From Amia ocellicauda (lineage: Eukaryota > Chordata > Actinopteri > Amiiformes > Amiidae), in contig NC_089852.1 in assembly GCF_036373705.1 (NCBI RefSeq), positions 35,170,707-35,234,706 on the forward strand: 64,000 nt of DNA, written 5' to 3'. The translations under genes and the position numbers were made by a program. How positions within the stretch are numbered: the stretch's first letter is position 1; each line of letters begins with the position of its first letter. The notes beneath the pieces are model-generated. The model did not search any database and had not been told where the DNA came from. It worked only from the letters and a program-made list of their open reading frames with translations. Positions 46,306 to 59,234 of this stretch are shown here, piece by piece.

Positions 46306-49300
46306 AGTGTCTCCACCTAACATGGTAAAGTCTACTAAATAAATAGTTGAGACCAGTGTGTCACTAAACATTAGTCTGTGGCCTGACAAAAGTGTTGAAA
46401 TGCGTTGTAATGTATGGTCTAAATATATATTTTTGAATGGGATACCTAGTGTTTTCACTTTAATTGAACAGTTCATCATTGTAAAGGACCTAAATGAGTA
46501 GCTGACACACTTGTCTCTGCTACTTATTAATTGAACTTTACCATGGGAGTTGGAAACACTTTTAAGTGTTTTTCTTTTGAGGTAAGTACTTTACCAATTA
46601 AAGTTTTCCAAGTTTCTAGTAGATAACTAAACAGAGTATGAACAACATCAGTCCCAACTGTCTCATTTCTGAACTTGATCATCACGATTTGTTTCAATAA
46701 ACTCTTTCCATTAACAGAGTACAGAGGGTATCATCAGGAATCAGTTAGGTCTGATTGGGCACCAGTCTGCTTCAGATTTGATAAGCCACTCATTGTCTGG
46801 TGCAAAACTTTGACTTCATTAATTCATGATAAGATCACTGCTTACACCTGGTGTCACACCTGGGATCTGCGGTACTGCGCCACTGTAAAAGCTCATAATT
46901 TGCTATAGTTTGGGATGTAGAGATGCAGCTTCACCTTTTTCTATGAGGTGACGTGTTTCGCACCACATACTTTTTTTTATCCTTGCAAAAAAAAAAAAAA
47001 TACCTTAATCTTTCATCAGAAGTAGTGTGCTGTTGAAATAATAAGCAATGGAATGGAATGCTGCCAAGCTTGTATTTCTGGGGAGTCTAGACAATCCATG
47101 CTGTTTAGACTAATGGGCAAACTAATAACCATTTAGTGCAGAGATGGGATTCTATCAACCTGTGTCTGTGTGTTTTATTGAAGTAGAAAAAGTTAACAGA
47201 TCACAAATAATTGTGCAATGTTACGTTGACAGAATAATCCACTGCTGAAAATGTCTGCGGTTCTGCACTGTTAATTTTAGTGTTCTTTTTACACTGTAAA
47301 AGTTAGCCATTAACAGACCAAATTAAATTATATGGTTAACTTGTAGTTCCATTCTGTTTTCTACTGATTTTATGATCCTGTTAAACATTTAGTTTCTGGA
47401 CAATATTTAAAGAACAACTAAAAGCTTAAATTCTATACAGATTGAGCATTTTACTTAAATTGTGAAAATACTGATGACTTTGAATTCCAAACTCAAAATG
47501 TTGATGTCCGTGTCAGTTCCATAAATTGTCAATTAAAATGAATTATTTCAGTTCATAAATAAATGGACAGCAGATTAATCGATTGAGCTGATTCAATTAT
47601 AACTGTTCATTTATAATTGCTTTTTTAGCAACACTGTTCAGGATGCAGTAAGAAACAGTTGTGCAGCTGAAGAGCAAGCTGATGTAAGTACTGGAGGTCT
47701 GATTGCATAGTGTATGATTCATGTTTAGTTATTTACAATTTTTAGTTTGACAGATTTGAAATGAAAGTGATTTAACAGATTGTATTGGCTAATTTTGAAA
47801 TCTTTGATCATGCAGTTATTTATAAAACCTCTTGTTGTGTGACGAGCACTCTGAAAATATAGATTTTTGGAGAATAAAGTGGTCTTCCTTAGCTAAGAGG
47901 ATAAACTAACATTGTAATGGGAATGAAGTAACATTAGGTTTGTGGTTCTTGGTAAACAACAGCTATGTGTGCCACACCCAAATATCTTTCAACCTAAATA
48001 CATCCGATAAATCTTTGTGCTTAATTTATTTTCAAAAATTGTTTTACTGAGAAGCATTTTTCACAAATGCAGAATTTCATATTACAAATTAGTCCATTGG
48101 CTTTTCAGATGGATTCTAGTTTAAATACATATCTTTATATTGCTTCAAGTTCAATGTGCTGCACATGTTCTCCATTTACCAGTAAAGCTGTGTGACTGGA
48201 TTAATGCTTCTATTATTCATACAATACGTATATGCAAAGACTACCAAGACAGGATTTGCAAGAATCTTCCATGCAATAGATTTAACTATAAGATGATTAA
48301 GCATCTAACAAAAGTAAAAACACAAAACTTGAATAGTTAACTGTATGTGTATGTATACACATCACACACATATCCTTTTTGGTTTATACTTTGGCCTATG
48401 GCTATTGGAACGGTTGTTTTAATTGCTCAACACTACATTGTCAAAAACATTAAATGTGTAATAAAAAGCAGACCTTGATGTGTTCTAATCTTGATTTATA
48501 TCCTTACATTTTTCACAAGTCATATGTGATGACACAAGGCTATTTGTTTGTCACGTTAATGATTTAGCACTAAATATAATGATAAAACTCATGGAATAAT
48601 TAATAAGGAAAATGGAAGTCTTGAAATTAAAAAAATTGAAGCAGATAAAACTTGGTGAGTTTACACAGAATTCAGATGCCCATATAAAGAAAGTTTTGTG
48701 CATTGACACACACGGTATAATGGACATTGCTGTACACGAAATGATGACAACACCAGAGGGCATACAGTAGATGGCTTGCTCTAAACTTCACAATGAAAGG
48801 TCTGTTCAGTCTTTCTATGAAGTGTTTAGTGTCCTTGGGCAGTTTATCCTGAGTGTTTGACAGTCTGTTGATGTAGGGTTTGTGTAAAATAGATTTTTTT
48901 GAAGCACGAATTGAGACGTCTGTCTTCTTTGTGCAAGGGGCGGTGTGATGGACTGGAAATGATTTTATATTTCTATTTTAAACAGGAGCAGACAAATGGT
49001 GAAGGCACACATGATGAGGAAAGCAAACAAACCAGTAAAAGAGAAACTCACCACTGGTCTGTCAGCAAGAACAGAGATTCTGCTGATGTTCAAGAGGACA
49101 TATTTGCTGGTAAGTGTTGGCTCCTGTACTATAAAGTGGTAATTGCCAAGTATCTGAGCTCAAACTTCAGAGCTGTTATTGCGGTTAAAGTTTTTTCTAG
49201 GAAGTGTGTGTTCACCGTAAGAGGGTGACTTCATTGAGGCTTTAAAACTAATACTCAGTAGACCTTTTTATTAACTCACAGCATGTTAGTTTTGCAAAAC

Positions 49301-52300
49301 AAGACAGGAAGCTTAATCAAAACATTTTTTTTAAATTTCTAAAACACTCCTAATTATTTACCATTTTATTATTATTATTAAAAAGGGTGACTCAGTTTTG
49401 TTTCTGTTTATAAACAAGGATGTAATAGCTGCTTGGGTAACCATTATGAAAACAAAACAAGACTACTGAGTACCCACAGATTTATTCAGCAGCAGCTTTA
49501 TTCACTCTGCTCACCAGTAATCAAGAACACGTGTCTAAGAAAGACAAAGGCCATTGCTTTGTCATAATCCCTTTTTTTTTTTTTTTTTTTTTTAAGTTTT
49601 AGGTGACCTAGACAGCAAACTCGCCAAACAGGATCAAGACAGCTCTGGGGACACAGCCACATGTGAAGAACAGGCAAGAGAGTCCAGACTCGGGGAGCAG
49701 CAAACAGAGGGAGAAGGCAGAGAGGGGTCAAGAGCCCAGCTGAGACGGAGGGAGCAGAACCATTCATTAGCACCAGAAGACAGCCACACGACACCACTTC
49801 ACTGGCCAGAAAGTCCACTAAACATAGCAGATGCAGAGAATAAACTGAACAACAGTTCACCAAATGGCAAAGTTACTGCAGCTAGAGTGCCACCAACACT
49901 AGAGCCTGAAGAAGAGGAAAGCTCTCCTGTAGAGGCACAGGAAGAGGAGTGCGCACCTGTAGAGGCACAGGAAGAGGAGTGCGCACCTGTAGAGGCACAG
50001 GAAGAGGAGAGCGCACCTGTAGAGGCACAGGAAGAGGAGTGCGCACCTGTAGAGCCTGAGGCAGAGGAGAGCGCACCTGTAGAGCCTGAGGCAGAGGAGA
50101 GCACACCTGTAGAGCCTGAGGAAGAGGAGTGCGCACCTGTAGAGGCACAGGAAGAGGAGTGCGCACCTGTAGAGGCACAGGAAGAGGAGTGCGCACCTGT
50201 AGAGGCACAGGAAGAGGAGAGCGCACCTGTAGAGCCTGAGGCAGAGGAGAGCGCACCTGTAGAGCCTGAGGCAGAGGAGAGCGCACCTGTAGAGCCTGAG
50301 GCAGAGGAGAGCGCACCTGTAGAGCCTGAGGAAGAGGAGAGCGCACCTGTAGAGCCTGAGGAAGAGGAGAGCGCACCTGTAGAGCCTGAGGAAGAGGAGA
50401 GCGCTCCTGAAGAGCCTGAGGAAGAGGAGAGTGCACCTGTAGAGCCTGAGGAAGAGAAAAGCTCTCCTGTAGAGGCACAGAAAGAGGAGATCGCAGCTGT
50501 AGAGCCTGAGGAAGAGGACAGTGCACCTGTAGAGGCACAGGAAGAGGAGAGCAGACCTTTAGAGGCCCGGGTAGAGGAGAACGCTCCTGTAGAGCCCGAG
50601 GAAGAGGTGAGCCTACCTGTAGAGCCTAAGGAAGAGGAGAGTGCACCTGTAGAGCCTGAGGCAGAGGAGAGCGCACCTGTAGAGCCTGAGGCAGAGGAGA
50701 GCACACCTGTAGAGCCTGAGGAAGAGGAGTGCGCACCTGTAGAGGCACAGGAAGAGGAGTGCGCACCTGTAGAGGCACAGGAAGAGGAGAGCGCACCTGT
50801 AGAGGCACAGGAAGAGGAGAGCGCACCTGTAGAGCCTGAGGCAGAGGAGAGCGCACCTGAAGAGCCTGAGGCAAAGGAGAGCGCACCTGAAGAGCCTAAG
50901 GAAGAGGAGAGCACACCTGTAGAGCCTGAGGAAGAGGAAAGCTCTCCTGTAGAGGCACAGAAAGAGGAGAGCGCACCTGTAGAGGCACAGAAAGAGGAGA
51001 GCGCACCTGTAGAGCCTGAGGAAGAGGAGAGCGCACCTGTAGAGCCTGAGGAAGAGGAGAGCACACCTGTAGAGGCAGAGGAAGAGGAGAGCGCACCTGT
51101 AGAGGCTCAGGAAGAGGAGAGTGCCACTGTAGAGGCAGAGGAGAGCACTCCTGTAGAGGCAGAGGAAGAGGAGAGCGAACCTGTAAAGCCTGAGGAAGAG
51201 GAGAGCACTCCTGTGTCAAGCAGCGAATCGTGGCCTCCCGTGATTGGTGCTTCAGAGTTAAAGAGGAGTCGATCACTAAACGATCTGCATTCACAACCGC
51301 AAGGCAATGAGCAAGACAATAGCCCTGAGGATGGCTTTAACTCTGTAATTGCCAAGATGTCCTCAGTGGCTTCAGATGTATGCAGATACTACACAGGGGG
51401 CATGAGGGGACTGCTGGAAGATAAAGAAAAGAGAGATCTTTTTGGTTTCAATCGTGCATACAGTGAGGATTTCTCTGGGCCACATGTTCACAGGAATGCC
51501 ATTTCTCAACCTCGTTTCATTCTTAAGAAGCAATCGCACGCAGATGGAGAGTCTTTTTATGGATACAATAGCATGGACAGGAAAAGATCTCTAGGTCATC
51601 AAAACGTTTCTCAACCATTTGGGAATGGAAATAGTAAAGGAGTGAGCTGGCTTGTGGACAGTGAACGGACAACAGTAAAGAGCCCCATTTCTGATGTTGC
51701 CTCTGCAAAATTGAACAGCAGGTCACCGGTCACATCACCAGTTGTCTCCCATCAAAAACAATATCCTGCACAAGAGAGATTCCAGTACCAAAGGATTTCA
51801 CAGGATAATCCACAGAGCGCCTTGGGATTAGTTTCCCCTATGAGTCCAAAGTCATTAACAAGCCCTTTATTTCCAATGAGGAGATATAACTCTGTAACCA
51901 TTTTCTCTAGCAGCATCCCTTCTGGTCACAATGAGAAGAGTTCTCCCACGTATGGCACACCCTACACAAGCACTCCAAAAATTAACTTGGCTGAGCCACG
52001 CAGAGTTAAAAAAGGTCCCTACCATACAACGTCCCCTAGCACTGAAGGGAAAACTCCAACCTCCCCATTGAGAAACAGCAAGGGAGACCTTTTTCATAAC
52101 TATGGGGAAACTTCAAGAGAAGAGATTTCAAGGACCAAGACCCTGTCCATTAACCCCAGCTTCAGCCCCCCACCACAAAACCAGGCCAAGACTGACAACA
52201 TGTACACAGCACAGCAAGGTCCAGAAAGTAACAGCCCTGACAGCCACCCCCATCAGCTCTGCCTTGCTAGGAAGAAGCATTACATGTCGGAAAGATCTCC

Positions 52301-54890
52301 TACAAGCTATATGCGCCATTCATCTGATAAAGAGAGTTCTCCAAATGATGTTAAGACCTACACAGTCTCAACTCAAAGCCCTATGGAAGCTTATTCTCCT
52401 GCTGTTCAGAGAAACCGGTCCCAATGGTCCCCAAGTCCTGGTCTGTCTAGTACTCCTGCATCACCATCCAGATTCCCCCACAGTGGGGACAGTCCAAGGA
52501 CTTATTTGTCCCCGCAACACGTCAGCCCAGCCCAACCAACATCGCCAGCGAGATCATTTTTGGATCAGGAGTCGAAGGGTGATGGCCACTCCATGCCTTC
52601 TACACCCAGTTCTGATGACAGGAGGTTTGCATACAGGCGCAACATCATTAACAGCCATCCCAGCTCACACTTTGTCTTTGATTTCCAAAATGACATCAGC
52701 TCACCAAAAGACAAGATTCAGAGCCACTCCTTAGATGTTCCTGACCACTCCCCTCAGTCCCTGTCTCCAGGATCACCCAGCAGATACAGGAGAAGACTGA
52801 GCCAAGCATCCACCAACAGCTCTGCCAGACCATCCCACAGCAGTGACTCTGAGCAGCTGTCACCCCTCCACAATCATCACAGAAGAGCCAAGTCATATAA
52901 CTTGTACCAGGAGATGGAAGACAACAGCCCAACTTGCATCCTCCATAGTCCTCTCACTGATGCCAGACTAAGGTCTACGTCTGAAAGGATTCATAGTATA
53001 GCAATGCAACATAACCTGTCCCCCAAGCACTCTGCAAAACAAAGTGAAAGTGACAAAGTAATGAAATGGGAAACAACTGGGACAAATTGCACCATTTTCC
53101 CAGAACAACCTGCACTTTTGAAACCGAATCTGCAGGGCCACATTACGGATACAAATACTGTAACTGATCAAAGGATGTATGAGGAAAGGTACTCCCCCAG
53201 TTACAAAAGAGACACCTCACAAAACATGTCACCTGAAAACTTTCAAGTTCCTCAAAGGCAATCAGTTTGTAATACATTTCCTGGAAACAGTTACAACAAT
53301 ACATATGTGGACAATAGCGATGTTTTGCCAACTGCAACCAGGGAAATAAATACAGTTGGCAGTACAAAGCTACAGAATACTGTAGATCATACCCCACTAA
53401 CCAGACAATACATTTTCAGAGACAAAGGAAAGATTGTAAGTAAGGTCAGCCCAGCTGTGCCAAATGATTGTATAAAGATGTCTGAAAGTTCTACCCTGGA
53501 TCTCCCACAGAAGAAACAAGTCATGAACAGAAATCGGTTACCAATTAGGAGGATTCAAGAAAAAGGCAGCCCACCCAGCTCCAGTGTGGACAAGCAGCAA
53601 GTGTCTTGCCACCTTTCTTCTTCTGACAGAACCGGCAATGATACTGTCTTAAAGAAAGGCAGTAAAGTTGAACAAGTGGTGCACCGTACAAAGTTGACTT
53701 TCAGTGCCAAGTGGGTTGAAGACGAGATACTTACAACAAGGAAAAAGAGCAAGAAGATGGATGAGGGCTCCCAAACCAGCTCCACACAAAGTTCTGAAAC
53801 CCACGAGAATGTGGAGACCATTGAGGAAGTGATCAGGGTGGTATTAAAGCCCTCCAACAATGAAAACAAGCTGGCAAATAACAATTACAGACTGCAGTAT
53901 TCTGACATCCAATGGTTATGTCCACCAGGAAAGAACAGTGAACCTGAGGACATGCAGTTCAAAACTTATGAAAATGTCAGTGGTTCAGAAAAACTGAAAA
54001 ATGTTAATAGGAGCCAGTCCTCCCCAGCTGAGGACTACAAACCAATTCAAAATCAGGCTTACAGTTATGGTACAATACCTGGATGCAAAAAGTCCTCTTC
54101 TGGAGCAAGATTCAGCAAATACAGGTTGAACTATGATCCAGAAGATTTGGAAAATAATAACGAAGTCTTTTACAGTAATAGGAAATCATCAGGGCAGCCC
54201 AGCAGGAAGAAGACTGTCTCGTTTTCTGAGGATACAGAGAGGGCCGCTGGTGAAACGCTCACCAACGCAAAAAGCATGAATGCCGTTGCTGAATGTTACT
54301 CGTCTGCCGATTACGGCCTGAAACATGGCCGGTCCTATTCTGTAAACAGTTTCCAGAGCAGCCGGCCTTCTGGGTTTGACCGGATATCCACAGGCCCTAA
54401 AATCACAAGCGCTGACAAGCACAGCACTCTGACCAGGACACGCTCTGAGGTGCTTACCTGCGAACCAGACCAAAGTCTAGCAGAGAGTGACAAGACAGGC
54501 AAAGGTAAAACTCTTCTTAAGACCAGCAATGGGTACAAAGTGAAGCCTCCCGACACTTCCATATACAACGCAGAGCAGCAAGCTTTGTATTTGGACCAGA
54601 TTAAGAAATCCCTGACCGTGGGTAGGCTATGGAAGCCAGGCTGCCTTGAGAACCTTCATTCCTACAAGGATGAAGAGTCTCCCTCTTCTCAGAGTCCCAC
54701 ATCAAGGCTGCTTAGCACTTCTTCCACCAGTAGCTTCACCTCCATGGAGAGCCTGTCTCCTCTCGGGCCTCTGGCCTCTCGGGGCTACAGAGGCAGCCAA
54801 TCAACCTTCGAGGAGTCTGACTCCGACACCACCACGGACGACGAGTACTACCCGAACATTGATGGACCCGCCAAAGAATCAGAACTGTAA
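39681..54890 (+). CDS. exph5: exophilin-5 (Slac2-b), six exons, 1967 residues
   Basis: Rab27 effector that acts in vesicle and exosome trafficking. Coding exons: 39681-39799, 42963-43120, 45496-45655, 47629-47683, 48986-49109 and 49603-54890. Phases all join and the 5904 bases end at TAA. Human EXPH5 has 1989 residues and also keeps most of its length in the last exon. Residues 1-95 form the Rab27-binding domain: [20 protein letters not shown], then [20 protein letters not shown]. Residues about 305-742 are an acidic tandem repeat. The rest is serine- and proline-rich, low in structure (RSRSLNDL near 755; many SP sites), and ends in an acidic patch [17 protein letters not shown]. An in-frame alternative acceptor at 49597 would add two residues. 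Introns 2-5 show no other gene; intron 1 holds a CR1 LINE. The downstream neighbour POGLUT3 is the same as in human. Confidence 0.93.
41030..42266 (-). mobile_element. CR1-like LINE fragment in EXPH5 intron 1
   Basis: The minus strand encodes reverse transcriptase from [14 protein letters not shown] through [41 protein letters not shown] and the active-site FADD, then thumb-like sequence and the 3' segment [27 protein letters not shown] typical of CR1 LINEs. The 5' half (endonuclease) is missing and a frame break lies near 41440-41310. Dead on arrival, antisense to the host gene. Confidence 0.9.
42845..42892. repeat. (ATT)n microsatellite in EXPH5 intron 1
   Basis: About 16 ATT units, roughly 70 bases before the acceptor of exon 2. 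Confidence 0.95.
43445..43482. repeat. (GT)n microsatellite in EXPH5 intron 2
   Basis: About 19 GT units. Confidence 0.95.
46237..46302. repeat. (AT)n microsatellite in EXPH5 intron 3
   Basis: About 33 AT units, the longest dinucleotide run in the window, preceded by a GT-rich stretch. Confidence 0.95.
49911..51213 (+). repeat. 30-bp coding minisatellite in EXPH5 (acidic decapeptide repeats)
   Basis: About 43 units of 30 bases encode ten residues each, in two main forms, [10 protein letters not shown] and [10 protein letters not shown], with A/E, T/A and C/S variants. The frame is kept throughout; one unit near 51125-51150 is shortened in-frame. Lines 50041-50140 and 50641-50740 match unit for unit, so a 600-base (20-unit) higher-order period exists. 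The tract adds about 435 highly acidic residues between the N-terminal region and the conserved C-terminal part. I recall no such expansion in human EXPH5. Confidence 0.95.
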
Positions 54891-57800
54891 ATCCATTAAT
54901 GGACTATGGTTTGTTTGCTTTTTATTTTTTAAAGACTACTTTATTTTCTTGGAATAGAAAGATGATATATGTGAGGTGAAATGTGGGTTCTGGTCATAAT
55001 GGTCTTTAGCTCTTGTGGAATCTTCATTTTATTTTTATTATTTTATTTCATACACACACCTTGGGACTTTTTCCAGGACTTGGGTGTTTATATAGTTTCG
55101 GTATATTGGAACTATCTGAGAAAATCTCAGTCCGAGCTCAAAGAGTCTTCTTTGAAAGTCACAACCTGTATCTGCCTCCATTCATTTCAGTGGAACGCAC
55201 CCTGGAATTATACTATATTAATGATAGTTGTGGTTACAAAAATAAAACCAAACCATTCATTAAAAATTCAGTACAAATAAGTCCTCATGCTCTGTTTTAA
55301 GCACAAAAATATAATAGGAAGCTTTTTGGCAGACTATTTCAAACAGACTCCCCTTGCATTAATGCTGAAGACTTCAGACACTCTTCCAGACATGCTTAAT
55401 CTTATATTTTTTAATAAATTCAGTCAGATAATACAAATAGAAACCAGTTTTTCCTAGGCATTTCAAAATTATGATTCATTGTATAATATATACTGAGAAA
55501 ATAAATGATCTAACTTCTAACTTCAAAACATCTTCCATCTATAGTTACAAGTGATTCAAACACCCAACCAACTAAATTCAGAAAGTGCCATGGAGCAGGA
55601 AAAAAAACAATGACCAATAGCTGAAATTTGGATTTGGTTTTAATGCTATTAATAAATCTGTCATATTCAGTTTGGGGTTGGGCATTGCAAACAGGGTACA
55701 TAATTTTTATGGGAGATTTTTCATGATTTAATTATTCGATTCGTGTTTTGTTTCTATCTGACTGATATCTGCATGCATTACAAACACAAACATCCTAACA
55801 AAGATCCCCTTCATAGTGTTTATAAACAACAAAAAAATGATGACTTGAACTTGCCATGTAACCTAGACCCTGGCTCTCATTATGTTTACAGGAATCTCCA
55901 CTTCGAGAAATAAGGGAGAACAGTTTCACTGTATAACATATGCTTCTCATATAACAATTGGAAAAGCTTTTAATATAACCTAAATATTAGAAATTTGAAG
56001 GGGGGTAAATGAAAGTAAAATATGCTCTTTTAATTAGTTTGTAGGACTTGCAAAGGTAACTTACACAAATCGAGATTAAAGAATAACTTTCGATTTTCAT
56101 GGTATTTTCAGCATACATTAATTGAGCATTTATATTGAAAAAATATTGCTGCTATGGCATTTCAAATTCAAATCACAGACTCTTGATTCAGTTAAATGAA
56201 TACCGATTATGAAAATATTGATTTCCAAATGTGCAAGATTTTATAAATGCCTAGATTTAAATGTAAAATGTAATAATGAGCACAAAACACGATTGATGAT
56301 TGTAATTACTTTTGACTGCTAAATATGTTTTTTACAACGAGGTTTACTGCTGCTTGAGGATACTTATATCTGTGTATATGTATGTATGTATGTATTGTCA
56401 GCATATATTTGTTATTTTTTTTATTTAAAGTTTTTTTTTAATTCAATGTATTCATTTATTTTTACTGTTTTAAGTAAAGCTGTTTATATGTTAATACAAT
56501 GTAATAGCTTTATATACCAAGTGTACAGTTTACAATTATTTTCATAATGGGATAAACACCAGATAACAGTAGATTTTGTAAATAAATTATTTATGTAAAA
56601 TGCGTACATTTAATGAAATGGTATGTACATTTAAATGGTTAAATATTGGTAAAATGTCACGTTTTCCCAATTACCATTTTTTGTTCAAATTAAAGGGATG
56701 GTCTTTAACTATTATTTTATTATATTATGAGTTTTTGTTTACTTGTCTCTTCCACTTTAGAGTACTACTTTGTGGGCTCTCACTAGGTGATACTCCAGGT
56801 TTTAACATATTTGTTTGCTAGATTATTTATTAAATGGACTCTAAAAAGTGTCAGCTATAGTTAATTTAGTGTCATAGAACTTAAAATTACTTTATTTTCA
56901 CACGCACACACAAAACTGTATTAGATTAATTATTAGGTCTTCATCATTCACTGCAGCATAGACTGAGGCAAACAATGTTTTTTTTTTATGTCCTTGTAAT
57001 TGGTGAAGCACTTCAGATGACTTATGTACTTATTCTTTCAGTTGGCAAAAACAACCAGACATTAAAAAGTAACATTGAAATCATTTTGTCCAGATAAAAG
57101 CCTTGAAACGTCTGCGTATTCTGGGCCTTTAGCTTTTGGAAGGCTCCAGGGTTTAGATAATGTAAATAGTTACAAAACAAACAAAGCATATTTTAACTTG
57201 ACTAAAGCAAAAACCTTTTTATTGTTCTTATTATTTCAAACATTGAACCTAGCGTCTTTCAGGTCTCGACAAAGGTCCAACACACCCTGCAGTAATCACA
57301 GATGAGATCTCCTGATTTAACTCTTATTGTACTTCAATGCATTAAGCTATTGGGTGTGATCACAGGAGGGAGGGAAACAGCACAAGCCTTACCTACATGT
57401 GTAATTATCATTGACAATAATTATCCAGCATAATAAACACCCTACATGTTTGCTCTTGTAAAGACGCTGAAACATTTTTGTCTAATATTCACTTGCAATT
57501 CAACAAAAAGGTCTAATAAAATCATTATTTCTGAACTGCAGCAGTTTGAAATAAGTACCCATAACCTCATCACACGCACTGGCACAGTTATGAATTTGCA
57601 CAAGGTTGCAAGCTGTGTCAGGACAACCACGACCAGCTGGAGAATTGCTGCAGTCTTCATGAGAAGAGAGTTAGTTTATTCTGCCTTGAAACTGTAACCT
57701 ACTGATGAAGGAGAAAATTATTGATAAGTACTTATCCAGAACCTTTAAAAGCACAATGTCGTACCCATAATATGTCCAAGTTTGAATATATATATATATC

Positions 57801-58013
57801 TCAAACCAGTGCTCATCATTATTTGTGGGATAGAAGGAAGGGGTAGAGAACATTTTAAGATCATGATTCTGTGCTACATATAAATAAATATTATTACAGT
57901 TAAATCCGGCTAAATTTTGTTATTTGCATTAACATGGTTTATAATCCACCTGTAATACTGGGTTATAATAAATCCATCGTATTATTTAGAAATACTTTAC
58001 ACTGACTGAAGTA
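54891..58013 (+). other. EXPH5 3' UTR and following intergenic DNA
   Basis: A candidate poly(A) signal AATAAA lies at 55241-55246, about 350 bases after the stop. More AATAAA hexamers occur further on (near 56580), so a longer 3' UTR is possible. No gene or recognisable transposon was found up to the Tc1/mariner copy at 58014. Confidence 0.5.
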
Positions 58014-59234
58014 CACTCACCTAAAGGATTATTAGGAACACCATACTAATACTGTGTTTGACCCCCTTTCGCCTTCAGAACTGCCTTAATTCTACGTGGC
58101 ATTGATTCAACAAGGTGCTGAAAGCATTCTTTAGAAATGTTGGCCCATATTGATAGGATAGCATCTTGCAGTTGATGGAGATTTGTGGGATGCACATCCA
58201 GGGCACGAAGCTCCCGTTCCACCACATCCCAAAGATGCTCTATTGGGTTGAGATCTGGTGACTGTGGGGGCCAGTTTAGTACAGTGAAGTCATTGTCATG
58301 TTCAAGAAACCAATTTGAAATGATTCGACCTTTGTGACATGGTGCATTATCCTGCTGGAAGGAGCCATCAGAGGATGGGTACATGGTGGTCATAAAGGGA
58401 TGGACATGGTCAGAAACAATGCTCAGGTAGGCCGTGGCATTTAAACGATGCCCAATTGGCACTAAGGGGCCTAAAGTGTGCCAAGAAAACATCCCCCACA
58501 CCATTACACCACCACCACCAGCCTGCACAGTGGTAACAAGGCATGATGGATCCATGTTCTCATTCTGTTTACGCCAAATTCTGACTCTACCATCTGAATG
58601 TCTCAACAGAAATCGAGACTCATCAGACCAGGCAACATTTTTCCAGTCTTCAACTGTCCAATTTTGGTGAGCTTGTGCAAATTGTAGTCTCTTTTTCCTA
58701 TTTGTAGTGGAGATGAGTGGTACCCGGTGGGGTCTTCTGCTGTTGTAGCCCATCCGCCTCAAGGTTGTACGTGTTGTGGCTTCACAAATGCTTTGCTGCA
58801 TACCTCGGTTGTAACGAGTGGTTATTTCAGTCATAGTTGCTCTTCTATCAGCTTGAATCAGTCGGCCCATTCTCCTCTGACCTCTAGCATCAACAAGGCA
58901 TTTTTGCCCACAGGACTGCCGCATACTGGATGTTTTTCCCTTTTCACACCATTCTTTGTAAACCCTAGAAATGGTTGTGCGTGAAAATCCCAGTAACTGA
59001 GCAGATTGTGAAATACTCAGACCGGCCCGTCTGGCACCAACAACCATGCCACGCTCACAATTGCTTAAATCACCTTTCTTTCCCATTCAGACATTCAGTT
59101 TGGAGTTCAGGAGATTGTCTTGACCAGGACCACACCCCTAAATGCATTGAAGCAACTGCCATGTGATTGGTTGGTTAGATAATTGCATTAATGAGAAATT
59201 GAACAGGTGTTCCTAATAATCCTTTAGGTGAGTG
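58014..59234 (-). mobile_element. Tc1/mariner element copy C, full length
   Basis: 1221 bases between TA dinucleotides, with perfect CACTCACCTAAAGGATTATTAGGAAC-type inverted ends (first 20 bases quoted elsewhere). It is the longest of three near-identical copies in the window and the only one with a whole transposase frame. Lies about 375 bases upstream of the POGLUT3 start codon. Confidence 0.95.
58046..59086 (-). CDS. Tc1/mariner transposase, DD36E type, 346 residues
   Basis: Cut-and-paste transposase. N-terminal helix-turn-helix (LSNCERGMVVGARRAGLSIS, then LGFSRTTISRVYKEW), a second DNA-binding helix region (RRMGRLIQADRRAT), then the DDE domain: D in AWSDESRF, D in QQDNAPCH and E in NPIEHLWD, with 36 residues between the last two. 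That spacing is the DD36E pattern of the Incomer group, not the 34 of classic Tc1. A glycine-rich box (AGGGGVMVWG) and the C-terminal KGGQTQY are present. The frame is open from ATG to stop; activity is untested. Confidence 0.93.
   Translation of the reverse strand: MGKKGDLSNCERGMVVGARRAGLSISQSAQLLGFSRTTISRVYKEWCEKGKTSSMRQSCGQKCLVDARGQRRMGRLIQADRRATMTEITTRYNRGMQQSICEATTRTTLRRMGYNSRRPHRVPLISTTNRKKRLQFAQAHQNWTVEDWKNVAWSDESRFLLRHSDGRVRIWRKQNENMDPSCLVTTVQAGGGGVMVWGMFSWHTLGPLVPIGHRLNATAYLSIVSDHVHPFMTTMYPSSDGSFQQDNAPCHKGRIISNWFLEHDNDFTVLNWPPQSPDLNPIEHLWDVVERELRALDVHPTNLHQLQDAILSIWANISKECFQHLVESMPRRIKAVLKAKGGQTQY

Noticed and set aside
49799-51064. 421-codon minus-strand serine/glycine-rich frame
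   Set aside because: Shadow of the EXPH5 coding minisatellite: a stop-free 30-base unit opens several frames at once.
52102-52734. 210-codon plus-strand frame
   Set aside because: Out-of-frame shadow within EXPH5 exon 6; low-complexity composition.
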